From: an uncultured Pelagibacteraceae bacterium
GTDB lineage: Bacteria > Pseudomonadota > Alphaproteobacteria > Pelagibacterales > AG-422-B15
NCBI GenBank assembly: GCA_902526005.1
Contig: CABZIW010000003.1
Coordinates: 1 to 64,000 of the forward strand
Length of the DNA stretch: 64,000 bases
Direction of reading: 5' to 3'
The translations under genes were made by a program, and so were the position numbers. Below, piece after piece: positions 34,911 through 44,970 of the stretch (position 1 is the first letter of the stretch; every line of letters starts with the position of its first letter). The notes below the pieces were generated by a model. The model did no database searches. It saw only the letters and a list, made by a program, of their open reading frames with translations, and was not told the DNA's origin.

Positions 34911-36355
34911 GCCGTCGCCGTACCTCCAACAGTAAGATTTTCTATCAACATCGTAGGCTGACCTACTCCAACTGGAACACTTTGACCGTCTTTCCCGCAC
35001 GTTCCAATACCTGTATCCATTTTTGAGTCGTTACCAACCATCTTAACTCTTTTTAAAACATCAGGACCGTTACCAATTAGCGTTGCACCTTTTACAGGGT
35101 TTGTAACTTTACCATTTTCTATTTTGTAAGCTTCAGTACAAGTGAATACAAACTTACCACTTGTTATATCAACCTGGCCACCACCGAAATCCACTGCGTA
35201 TAGGCCATTCTTAACTGATTTTAGAATTTCTTCGGGATGGCGATTACCCGATAACATGTATGTATTTGTCATACGAGGCATGGGTAAGTGAGCATAACTT
35301 TCTCTTCTGCCATTCCCTGTAGGATTAACGCCCATCAGTTTTGAGTTTAATCTGTCCTGCATGTATCCAGTTAAAATTCCATTTTCAATTAACGTTGTAC
35401 AGTTAGTGGGTGTGCCCTCATCATCAACGCTTAGAGATCCTCGACGAGAGTCAATCGTTCCATCGTCAACAACTGTCACTGACTCGTCAGCAATTTTTTC
35501 TCCCATGAGGTTAGAGAATGCAGAAGTTTTTTTTCTATTAAAATCACCCTCAAGCCCATGTCCTATTGCCTCATGTAGCAGTACACCCGGGTAACCTGGT
35601 CCAAGAACTACATCCATTTCACCTGCAGGTGTGTCAACAGAAGTAAGATTTATTTCAGCCTGATTGATTGCTTCATCTACCTGATTTTGCCAATGTGAGG
35701 AATTTAAGAAAGTTGAGTAATCTACTCTACCGCCTGAACCTCTGCTGCCATTTTCCTGACGTCCATCCTTTTCGAGAACGATTGATACATAAAGTCTTAC
35801 AAGAGGGCGAAGATCCTCAATCATAATTCCACCAGGCCTGTAAATTCTCACAGCCTGCCATTCACCGTTTAGGGATGCTGAAACTTGCTTAACATTTGGA
35901 TTTTTTGACCTCGCGTATTCATCAATTTTTTTCAGAGTTTCCACTTTTTCTGAGAATTCAGTTTCATTAATTGGATTGATCTCATTGTAAAGTTTTCTGT
36001 TGGTTTTTGAAAAATTAGCGTTGAAATTTGCATTATGGTCTTTTGTGATAAAATTTACTGTTTCACAAGCTTTTTTCAGAGCGTTCTCATCAATATCGGA
36101 TGAATGAGCGTAGCCTGAACTTTCGCCAGCTATAGCCCTTAATCCAAAACCCTTTGATGTATCAAATGAAGCACTCTTTAACCTTTGATCATCGTATACA
36201 AAGCTCTCACTTTCACAGAATTCCATGAAAAGTTCTCCATCGTCTGCTTTGTGCAAAGCATCTGATACAATTTTATCAACTTTTGAGTTATCTAAATTGC
36301 TTCTGGTGAAAAAGAGGCTGTCATTGGACTGATTCTCTATTTTTTTGTTAATCAT
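34907..36355 (-). CDS. tldD: Metalloprotease TldD
   Basis: 482 aa PmbA/TldD family. The zinc site HEAIGHGLEGD is intact. DDEGTPT, GRRESYAHLPMPRM and GGQVDITSGKFVF are family-typical. TldD forms a heterodimer with TldE that degrades unfolded peptides and matures some modified peptides. The gene is divergent from the cytochrome oxidase operon, the common alphaproteobacterial order. The partner tldE is not in the window. Confidence 0.94.
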   Translation of the reverse strand: MINKKIENQSNDSLFFTRSNLDNSKVDKIVSDALHKADDGELFMEFCESESFVYDDQRLKSASFDTSKGFGLRAIAGESSGYAHSSDIDENALKKACETVNFITKDHNANFNANFSKTNRKLYNEINPINETEFSEKVETLKKIDEYARSKNPNVKQVSASLNGEWQAVRIYRPGGIMIEDLRPLVRLYVSIVLEKDGRQENGSRGSGGRVDYSTFLNSSHWQNQVDEAINQAEINLTSVDTPAGEMDVVLGPGYPGVLLHEAIGHGLEGDFNRKKTSAFSNLMGEKIADESVTVVDDGTIDSRRGSLSVDDEGTPTNCTTLIENGILTGYMQDRLNSKLMGVNPTGNGRRESYAHLPMPRMTNTYMLSGNRHPEEILKSVKNGLYAVDFGGGQVDITSGKFVFTCTEAYKIENGKVTNPVKGATLIGNGPDVLKRVKMVGNDSKMDTGIGTCGKDGQSVPVGVGQPTMLIENLTVGGTATA

Positions 36356-36425
36356 CTCAAATTGTTCTGAATAAAAAATATCGTTATAAAATATATTAAA
36401 AAAACCCTAAAAACTAGCAAAAATT

Positions 36426-36440
36426 GCGTCAAACTGTCGC
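36426..36440. promoter_or_regulatory. RegA/PrrA-like inverted repeat upstream of the oxidase operon
   Basis: GCGTC-N5-GTCGC sits in the 163-bp gap between tldD and ctaC, 79 bp before the ctaC ATG. It resembles the GCGnC-N5-GnCGC sites of the RegA/PrrA redox regulator in other alphaproteobacteria, and stands out as the only GC-rich spot in an otherwise AT-rich gap. The match is from memory of the consensus, and no regulator gene is visible. Confidence 0.35.
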
Positions 36441-36518
36441 GAAATAATGAGTAGTTTAATGCAAATTAAGCAGTATATATTACGTAATAGCTCAAAACAT
36501 TAAATCAATAATTTCTCT

Positions 36519-37346
36519 ATGAAAAATATTATTAAGATATTATTTTTTCTACTAATACCGTCTTTTTCTCAAGCAAATGAAGGCATTTCTGAAAATTGGC
36601 AGCTAAGCTTTCAACAGCCTGCAACTGATTTAATGTCTGACATTATATCATTTCATAGTTATATTTTAATGCCCATCATTACAGGCATATCACTTTTAGT
36701 ACTTGGTCTTCTGCTATATATCATGTTTAGATTCAATAGCAGCCGCAATCATGTTGCTTCCACGACAACACATAACACAACAATTGAAATATTATGGACT
36801 GTAATTCCTGTAATATTGTTAATTATTATTGCTATTCCATCTTTTAGATTACTTTATGTTTCTGAAACAATACCAAAGGCAGATATAACAATTAAGGCTA
36901 TCGGCAATCAATGGTATTGGACTTACGAGTACCCTGATTTCGATGATATCTCTTTTGATGCTAACATGCTTGCTGATCATGAGCTATCAGATCCAAAGTT
37001 AAGATTGTTAGAGACTGATACTCAAATTGTTGTACCGGTAGATAAAGTGGTCAAGCTTCAGTTAACTTCAGCAGATGTACTGCACGCTTGGACAATTCCA
37101 GCATTTGGTGTCAAGATGGATGCTGTACCAGGAAGATTAAATGAAACATGGTTTAAGGCTAATAAAGAAGGAATTTATTATGGCCAATGCTCAGAGCTTT
37201 GTGGTCCAAAACATGCATTTATGCCCATTAATGTAAAAGTTGTTTCAAATAAAGAATTTGAAGAGTGGATCGAATTCGCTAAATCTGAGTATGCATCTCT
37301 AGAGATTAATTACAGTGACGATACATTTGAAATAGCTAAAAAATAA
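36519..37346 (+). CDS. ctaC: Cytochrome c oxidase subunit II
   Basis: 275 aa. A signal peptide ends near SFSQANEG; two transmembrane helices follow (about residues 45-70 and 88-110). The CuA domain holds the aromatic GNQWYWTYEYPDF, VLHAWTIPAFGVKMDAVPGR in pieces (His ligand in VLHAWTIP), and CSELCGPKHAFMPI with the CxxxC, His and Met copper ligands. It accepts electrons from cytochrome c for the aa3-type oxidase. It is the first gene of the oxidase operon; the divergent promoter region carries the RegA-like site. Confidence 0.97.
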   Translation: MKNIIKILFFLLIPSFSQANEGISENWQLSFQQPATDLMSDIISFHSYILMPIITGISLLVLGLLLYIMFRFNSSRNHVASTTTHNTTIEILWTVIPVILLIIIAIPSFRLLYVSETIPKADITIKAIGNQWYWTYEYPDFDDISFDANMLADHELSDPKLRLLETDTQIVVPVDKVVKLQLTSADVLHAWTIPAFGVKMDAVPGRLNETWFKANKEGIYYGQCSELCGPKHAFMPINVKVVSNKEFEEWIEFAKSEYASLEINYSDDTFEIAKK

Positions 37347-37360
37347 AATATTTTATTTAA

Positions 37361-38986
<1,626 letters not shown>

Positions 38987-38994
38987 AAATTACA

Positions 38995-39924
38995 ATGGCA
39001 AATATTACCTCAGTTTCTAACAAACAGGAATTTGGGCTAAGTTCTATTGCGACAAAACTAGTTCTATATACCTCCTTGCTTAAACCAAGGGTCATGTCAC
39101 TTTCTATATTTACAAGCTTTGTAGGAATGATAATCGCACCTGGAAGTTTAAGTTTTACAACGGGTTTGCTTGCAATTCTTGCTATCTCAATTGGTTCAGG
39201 TGCGTCAGGAGCACTAAACATGTGGTATGAGAGAGATACTGACAAATTAATGAATAGAACAAAAGATCGAGCTTTGCCAACAAACCAAATAAGTGCTAAT
39301 GGGGCACTCATCTATGGCATAGCACTCTCAATAATTGCGGTATCAATGCTTTACTTGGTTTCAAATTTAGCAGCTGCAGGATTACTTTTATTGACAATTT
39401 GCTTTTATATATTTGTTTACACAATATGGCTTAAAAAGAGGACACCTCAAAATATCGTGATAGGAGGTGCAGCGGGAGCCTTTCCTCCAATGATCGGTTG
39501 GGCAGTTGTGACAGGAGGAGTCTCAACTGAGATTTGCCTTCTTTTCATGTTAATTTTTCTTTGGACTCCTCCTCATTTCTGGGCTCTTGCACTTTATAAG
39601 TCTGATGATTACAAAAAGGCTGGAATCCCAATGATGCCACTGATTGTTGGTGAGCGTAAAACGATAAATTTAATTATCGCATATTCGATTACCTTATTGC
39701 CACTTACTTTAATTATGAGTTTATACTATTCTCTGTTCTTTGGAGTTTCGTCAACAGCTCTAAGTATTTTTTTCATTTATTTGGCATTTGATCTCAAAAG
39801 ATCGTGGTTGAAGGATGGCTTGCTTGAGCGAAAAGCTCAAATGCTATTTTATTTTTCAATTATTTATCTATTTAATATTTTCTCAATTCTATTAATCGAT
39901 AATTTAGTATGGAATATTTACTGA
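38995..39924 (+). CDS. ctaB: Protoheme IX farnesyltransferase (heme O synthase)
   Basis: 309 aa UbiA-family membrane protein with about eight helices. [10 protein letters not shown] at the start, [15 protein letters not shown] (first Asp-rich motif) and [25 protein letters not shown] in pieces ([16 protein letters not shown] second motif) identify heme O synthase. It farnesylates heme b on the way to heme a for subunit I. It sits inside the oxidase operon, 8 bp after ctaD, and its stop shares one base with the next tiny gene. Confidence 0.96.
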   Translation: [309 protein letters not shown]

Positions 39925-40028
39925 TGGATAAAAAAATAAAAAAAAGAAATATAATAACTGCCCTCGTACTAGTTTTCTTTGTGGCGTTATTTTTCTCTTA
40001 CACTGTTTATAAGTTAGGAACTATTTAA
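39924..40028 (+). CDS. Tiny single-helix membrane protein (CoxF-like), cytochrome oxidase operon
   Basis: 34-aa reading frame, with its ATG overlapping the ctaB stop by one base (TGATG) and its TAA abutting the ctaG ATG exactly. The peptide has a charged start (MDKKIKKRN) and one hydrophobic helix (ALVLVFFVALFFSYTVY). Alphaproteobacterial oxidase operons carry a small one-helix CoxF gene at this same position between ctaB and ctaG. The gap-free coupling on both sides argues that it is translated. Function in oxidase assembly is not established. Confidence 0.7.
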   Translation: MDKKIKKRNIITALVLVFFVALFFSYTVYKLGTI

Positions 40029-40565
40029 ATGAATTTTATCAGGTCAAACAACAGCATCACTGCGATTGGACTAATAGGAATAGTTATCACCATGATCGCT
40101 TTAGCCTATGCTTCAGTGCCTCTATACAACTATTTTTGTAAAGTTACAGGATTTGGGGGCACTCCAAATGTGTATTCTTCTGAAAGCATTTATTCTATCG
40201 ATAAAACTATCAATGTTAGATTAGACTCCAACGTTGGTTCTACCCTCGATTGGGAATTCTATCCTGAGCAAAGAATTCATCAATTAAAGATAGGTGAAAA
40301 TAAACTGATTAATTATGTGATAGAGAATAATACTGATCAAACTCTAAGCGGTACAGCTGTTTATAATGTATCACCAACTGAGGCAGGCAAGTATTTTAAT
40401 AAAATTGAATGCTTTTGCTTTCAAGAAACGGAGCTCATGGCTAACGAAACTAAAATTATGCCAGTTTCATTTTTTATAGATCCTGAAATTGAAAATGATA
40501 AATACATTTCTGATTTATCAGAAGTTACTTTGTCCTATACCTTTTATGAAAACAGTGATACATAA
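40029..40565 (+). CDS. ctaG: Cytochrome c oxidase assembly protein CtaG/Cox11
   Basis: 178 aa. One N-terminal transmembrane helix, then PLYNYFCKVTGFGGTP, and the copper motif CFCFQE in IECFCFQETEL. Cox11 delivers copper to the CuB site of subunit I from the periplasmic side. The place between ctaB and ctaE is the standard order. Length is normal for the family. Confidence 0.95.
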   Translation: MNFIRSNNSITAIGLIGIVITMIALAYASVPLYNYFCKVTGFGGTPNVYSSESIYSIDKTINVRLDSNVGSTLDWEFYPEQRIHQLKIGENKLINYVIENNTDQTLSGTAVYNVSPTEAGKYFNKIECFCFQETELMANETKIMPVSFFIDPEIENDKYISDLSEVTLSYTFYENSDT

Positions 40566-40571
40566 TTAGAT

Positions 40572-41372
40572 ATGAGTTCAGAAAATACAAAAAGAACACA
40601 TGAATACCATTTAGTTGATCCAAGTCCTTGGCCCCTTCTTGCATCTATTGGAGCTTTAATTGCATGCGTTGGTGCGGTTGTTTATTTTAGGACCGATGAC
40701 ATGTGGACAATGATAATTGGTTTAGCAATTGTTATCTATGTCTCATACATGTGGTTTAGAGATGTGATTATAGAGGGCGAACATCAAGGTCATCACACTC
40801 CAGTTGTTCAAATTGGCCTAAGATACGGCATGACTTTATTTATTGCATCAGAAGTTATGTTCTTTGTTGCTTGGTTTTGGGCATATTTCAACGCAAGTTT
40901 ATTCCCTACAGAACAAATAGGAGCTATATGGCCTCCACCAGATATTCATCTAATGGATCCATGGCATATACCTCTAATCAATACGTTAATATTGCTTTTA
41001 TCAGGAACAACAGTTACCTGGGCTCATCATGCATTGTTAGAAGGCAATAGAAAAGAGCTAATACAGGGACTATGGTGCACGGTAGGACTTGGTGTCGTGT
41101 TCACCGGTTTTCAGGTTTATGAATACATGCATGCTGATTTTTCATTTTCTGGGCACATCTATGGAGCAACTTTTTATATGGCGACTGGCTTTCATGGCTT
41201 TCATGTTCTAATTGGAACAATATTCTTAATTGTTTGCCTCGGTAGATCGATTGCTGGCCATTTTAAATCTGACCATCATTTTGGGTTTGAGGCTGCTGCT
41301 TGGTATTGGCATTTTGTTGATGTTGTTTGGTTATTTTTATTTGCAGCAATTTATGTTTGGGGCTCATATTAA
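40572..41372 (+). CDS. ctaE: Cytochrome c oxidase subunit III
   Basis: 266 aa, seven transmembrane helices. YHLVDPSPWPLLAS at the start, FIASEVMFFVAWFWAYF, WPPPDIHLMDPW and AAAWYWHFVDVVWLFLF at the C-terminus (given as separate short motifs) are diagnostic. Subunit III stabilises the oxidase and its proton uptake. It follows ctaG by 6 bp and precedes surf1. Confidence 0.97.
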   Translation: MSSENTKRTHEYHLVDPSPWPLLASIGALIACVGAVVYFRTDDMWTMIIGLAIVIYVSYMWFRDVIIEGEHQGHHTPVVQIGLRYGMTLFIASEVMFFVAWFWAYFNASLFPTEQIGAIWPPPDIHLMDPWHIPLINTLILLLSGTTVTWAHHALLEGNRKELIQGLWCTVGLGVVFTGFQVYEYMHADFSFSGHIYGATFYMATGFHGFHVLIGTIFLIVCLGRSIAGHFKSDHHFGFEAAAWYWHFVDVVWLFLFAAIYVWGSY

Positions 41373-41384
41373 TAAATACTTTAA

Positions 41385-42080
41385 TTGATTAAAAATCTTC
41401 TTTTCCACTTAATATTTATTTCAACAATCGTATTGCTTCTTTTGCTTTGTTATTGGCAAACACAAAGGCTCGAATGGAAAAATAATTTAATAGAGTCAAT
41501 TAATTCTAATTATAATTCTGTGCTAGATGAATTTCCGTCAAACGACGAGAACTCTCAATATGAATTCATGAATACTTCGGTAAAAGGACAACTATTAATT
41601 GGTAAAAAAATGTTTTTTTATAAATTTAATCTTAAAGGAGAGTCTGGTTATGAAATTGTCTTACCAATGCAAATGATTAGCAAAAAATTTATTTATGTAA
41701 TACTTGGCTGGATACCGTTTGACTCTAAAGATAATTTTGAATTAGATGAAGTTTTCAAAAATAGTGAGATAGAAATCAGAGGAGCTTTAATTTATTCGAA
41801 GGATCGAAAGCCGCTTATTCCAGAAAATGATACAATTGCAAATACCTGGTATTTGCTCAATACAAGTGAAATGGATAAATATCATAAATTAAATTCTAGT
41901 AAGTATATGATAAAATTATTAGACCAAAGCTATTCTGATAATGTTCTGATTGAATTTGAGCCATCTAATATAACAAATAATCATCTCCAGTATGCTGTCA
42001 CCTGGTTTTTGTTGTCTTTTGTAATAATGATAATGTATATCTACTATATTAGACAAAAGGTGCAAAAAAATGAGGTATAG
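41385..42080 (+). CDS. SURF1-family cytochrome oxidase assembly protein
   Basis: 231 aa from a TTG start at 41385. SURF1 topology is clear: one N-terminal helix (LIFISTIVLLLLLCYWQTQR), a periplasmic domain with YEIVLPMQM and VILGWIPFDSKD, and a C-terminal helix after HLQYAVTWF. It helps insert heme a into subunit I. It is the last oxidase-specific gene and overlaps thrC by 11 bp. The sequence is divergent, but the terminal motifs and position agree. Confidence 0.88.
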   Translation: MIKNLLFHLIFISTIVLLLLLCYWQTQRLEWKNNLIESINSNYNSVLDEFPSNDENSQYEFMNTSVKGQLLIGKKMFFYKFNLKGESGYEIVLPMQMISKKFIYVILGWIPFDSKDNFELDEVFKNSEIEIRGALIYSKDRKPLIPENDTIANTWYLLNTSEMDKYHKLNSSKYMIKLLDQSYSDNVLIEFEPSNITNNHLQYAVTWFLLSFVIMIMYIYYIRQKVQKNEV

Positions 42081-43455
42081 AAGCACAAGGGGCAGCGATT
42101 ACTTTGGGTTTAGAGAAATTTTATTTGCTGGCTTAGCAAATGATGGAGGCCTATTTATTCCTGAAAATTGGCCAAATATAAATCATAAAGATATTAATCG
42201 AAATGTAAGTTATGAGGACTTAACAGAAATTATTTTATCTCCATTTATTGGTGACGAAATAGAGTCCGATCAATTGAAGAGGATTATTAAAGAAGCGTAT
42301 TCAAATAACTTTACAGAAAGTGGCTGTGTATCATTCAAGGAGCTTAATACAAACGAAATAATCGTGGAGCTATTCAATGGCCCAACTTTAGCCTTCAAAG
42401 ACTTCGCAATGCAATTACTTATCCCTCTTTTTGATCATTTTTTAGAAAAAGAAAAGAAAAGAATAAATCTTATAGTAGCAACATCAGGTGACACAGGATC
42501 AGCCGCTATCAACGCTGTAAAAAAAAGTAAAAACATAAATCTTTTCTGTTTATATCCTAAGGGTAGGATTTCAGAATTTCAGAGAAGGCAGATGTCTACT
42601 GTTAATCAGGAAAATATTTTTCTTTGTGAAGTAGAAGGAACTTTTGATGACTGTCAAAAAATTGTTAAAGATATTTTGAAAGATACAGATTATAGTATGC
42701 ATAATAATATATCAGCAGTTAATTCAATTAATTGGGTAAGAATTATCATTCAATCAGTATATTACTTTTATACATTTATTAATTTTTCTGAAAGAGCTTC
42801 CAATAAAGTTAATTTTTCTGTCCCAACTGGTAACTTCGGAGATATTTATGCTGGTTATGTTTCATATAAAATGGGATTACCTATCAATAAATTAATAGTG
42901 GCTACTAACGAAAACGATATTCTAAATAGATTTATGAAGTCAGGAGTATATGAATCTAAAACAGTCATAAAAACATCAAGCCCAAGTATGGATATTCAGG
43001 TAGCAAGTAATTTTGAAAGATTACTTTTTGATATACTTAAACAATCAAATACTGAAACAAAAGTATCAATGGAAAATTTTGAAGAAAGTGGAAAAATATC
43101 AATATCTGAGGAAAATTTAGAAAAAGTTCGAGAGGTATTTAGCTCGAATAGTTCTTCGATGGATATCGTTCAAAACACAATCAAATCCGTGAAAGATAAT
43201 TTTTCATATGTTATTGACCCCCACACTGCTACAGGACTGGATGCATCAAGATTTGAAAAAGATATGGATAGGCTTAATTTTGTTTTGGCTACAGCTCACC
43301 CTGTAAAATTTTCTGAGGTTGTTGAAAAATCAATAGGTGAAGACTTAAATTTAATGAGTAAATACAATTACTTATTTGATGCTGAAGAAAAAATGTATAA
43401 AATGGAAAATAACACAAGTCGAATTAAAGAATTCATTAGGGAGCAGATAAGCTAG
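42070..43455 (+). CDS. thrC: Threonine synthase
   Basis: 461 aa, the long (class I) type with the N-terminal RYRSTRGSDYFGFREILFAGLANDGGLFIPE region (conserved pieces RSTRG and LANDGGLFIP). The PLP lysine lies in PTLAFKDFAMQ, and the phosphate loop is ATSGDTGSAA. It converts O-phosphohomoserine to threonine; homoserine kinase (ThrB) is encoded nearby at 44960-45922. Linkage to the oxidase operon is usual in alphaproteobacteria. It shares one base with the next gene (TAGTG). Confidence 0.96.
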   Translation: MRYRSTRGSDYFGFREILFAGLANDGGLFIPENWPNINHKDINRNVSYEDLTEIILSPFIGDEIESDQLKRIIKEAYSNNFTESGCVSFKELNTNEIIVELFNGPTLAFKDFAMQLLIPLFDHFLEKEKKRINLIVATSGDTGSAAINAVKKSKNINLFCLYPKGRISEFQRRQMSTVNQENIFLCEVEGTFDDCQKIVKDILKDTDYSMHNNISAVNSINWVRIIIQSVYYFYTFINFSERASNKVNFSVPTGNFGDIYAGYVSYKMGLPINKLIVATNENDILNRFMKSGVYESKTVIKTSSPSMDIQVASNFERLLFDILKQSNTETKVSMENFEESGKISISEENLEKVREVFSSNSSSMDIVQNTIKSVKDNFSYVIDPHTATGLDASRFEKDMDRLNFVLATAHPVKFSEVVEKSIGEDLNLMSKYNYLFDAEEKMYKMENNTSRIKEFIREQIS

Positions 43456-44030
43456 TGTCATTTTTAACAACTTATTATCCAAAAAAGATAACATTTGAGA
43501 GGAAAGGTGAAAACGTCATACTAAGACCTCCTGATTATAAAGACTGGAAATCATGGTCTTCATTAAAAGAAAAAAATAAAAGATATTTAAAACCGTGGGA
43601 ACCTACATGGTCACCAAATGAACTTGAAAGAAGTTCATTTGTAAAAAGAGTAAGATATTTTGAAAAACTTGCATTAGATGATAATGCATATTCCTTTCTG
43701 ATATTTGAAAAAAATAATAATAATTTGATTGGCGAAATTAATATAAATAATGTTCAAAGAGGTGTAGTTCAATCTTGCTCAATTGGGTATTGGATTTGTG
43801 AAACTAAGATGGGTAAAGGTTTAATGAGTGAATCAATAAAACTTATCAAAGAATTTATTTTTGATGAATTGAATTTACATAGAGTAGAGGCAGCGTGCCT
43901 ACCAAGGAATGAGCGTTCTTTAAAGACGCTTGAAAAAAATAATTTTTGCATTGAAGGATTAGTAAGACAGTATTTGAAAATCAATGGCAAGTGGGAGGAC
44001 CACTTACTTTTATCTTGTATTAAGGAATAA
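43455..44030 (+). CDS. RimJ/RimL-like GNAT acetyltransferase
   Basis: 191 aa from a GTG start that overlaps the thrC stop by one base. The GNAT fold is clear: VILRPPDYKDW, FLIFEKNNNNLIGEINI, the acetyl-CoA loop KMGKGLMSESI, HRVEAACLPRNERSLKTLEKNNF in short pieces (RVEAACLPRN, SLKTLEKNNF) and GLVRQYLKINGKWEDH. This matches the COG1670 ribosomal-protein N-terminal acetyltransferase group. In many alphaproteobacteria an M16 peptidase gene separates thrC from this gene; it is missing here. The protein substrate is not known. Confidence 0.85.
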   Translation: MSFLTTYYPKKITFERKGENVILRPPDYKDWKSWSSLKEKNKRYLKPWEPTWSPNELERSSFVKRVRYFEKLALDDNAYSFLIFEKNNNNLIGEININNVQRGVVQSCSIGYWICETKMGKGLMSESIKLIKEFIFDELNLHRVEAACLPRNERSLKTLEKNNFCIEGLVRQYLKINGKWEDHLLLSCIKE

Positions 44031-44048
44031 ATTTAGTATGGTCGTCAA

Positions 44049-44534
44049 ATGTCAGATTTAATTGGAAATGAATTACCAAATGAAACTTTAGTTTTTATGG
44101 ATAAGGACAAAGGTCCACAACCATTAAAGATATTGGACTTCTGCAAAGGGAAAAAAATAGTAATCTTTGGTGTACCAGGTGCATTCACACCAACATGTGC
44201 TCGAAATCATTTACCTGGCTTTATAGAGAATGCCGACAAAATTAGAGAAAAAGCTGTTGATGAAATAGTATGTTTTGCAACTAACGACATATTTACTATG
44301 TCAGCATGGGAGGAAATGTCTGGATCAAATGGAAAAATAAAATTTTTATCAGATAGTAAGGCTGAGTTTGCAAAATCATTAGGTACAGACTATCCCGATA
44401 CATTTGGAACATCGATCAAGACAAAAAGATGCTCACTACTTGTCAATGATGGAATTATTGAAAAGTTTTTTGTCGAAGTTGATGGTGGTAAAGTTGATGT
44501 AAGTGGAGCAAATAAAATGATGGATTTACTATAA
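44049..44534 (+). CDS. Peroxiredoxin (Prx5/AHP1 type)
   Basis: 161 aa. The peroxidatic cysteine is in GVPGAFTPTCARNHLPG, followed by CFATNDIFTMSAWEE and TKRCSLLVNDG with a possible resolving cysteine. This is the atypical 2-Cys or glutaredoxin-dependent Prx5 subfamily that reduces hydrogen peroxide and organic peroxides. It lies 18 bp after the acetyltransferase and ends 1 bp before the convergent rnhA. It fits the aerobic lifestyle of the oxidase neighbourhood. Confidence 0.92.
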   Translation: MSDLIGNELPNETLVFMDKDKGPQPLKILDFCKGKKIVIFGVPGAFTPTCARNHLPGFIENADKIREKAVDEIVCFATNDIFTMSAWEEMSGSNGKIKFLSDSKAEFAKSLGTDYPDTFGTSIKTKRCSLLVNDGIIEKFFVEVDGGKVDVSGANKMMDLL

Positions 44535-44535
44535 T

Positions 44536-44970
44536 TTATCTTTTTATCTGAGCGACCGCCAGTTTATCAGCAATTTCATTTCCGTAATCACCTGAATGAC
44601 CTTTCACCCACTCCCATTTTATCGAGTGTTTATCGGTCAAATTGTCTAATTCAACCCAAAGATCTTTATTTTTTACGTCTTTTTTTTGTGCAGTCTTCCA
44701 ATCATTGGTTTTCCATTTTTTTATCCACTCCTGAATACCTTGCATGACATACTTTGAGTCAGTGAAAATTATTATGTCTCTTTTTTCATTGAGATAATCT
44801 AGAGCATAAATAACTGCTTTTAATTCCATTCTGTTATTTGTGGTGTTATTTTCAGATCCACTTAACTCAATTTTCTTATCATCAATTTCAATGTAAGCTC
44901 CCCAACCTCCATTGCCCGGATTGCCTGAGCAAGCTCCATCGGTGTACATAACAACCTTTTTAGAGGCCAT
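44536..44970 (-). CDS. rnhA: Ribonuclease HI
   Basis: 144 aa. The four catalytic carboxylates lie in YTDGACSGNPG, NRMELKAVI, IFTDSKYVMQG and GHSGDYGNEIADKLA. It removes RNA from RNA-DNA hybrids. Its start lies 11 bp inside thrB, and thrB-rnhA is a common alphaproteobacterial pair. The basic handle region (KKWKTNDWKTAQKK) is present. Another RNase H, RNase HII, is encoded at 54350-54964. Confidence 0.96.
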   Translation of the reverse strand: MASKKVVMYTDGACSGNPGNGGWGAYIEIDDKKIELSGSENNTTNNRMELKAVIYALDYLNEKRDIIIFTDSKYVMQGIQEWIKKWKTNDWKTAQKKDVKNKDLWVELDNLTDKHSIKWEWVKGHSGDYGNEIADKLAVAQIKR

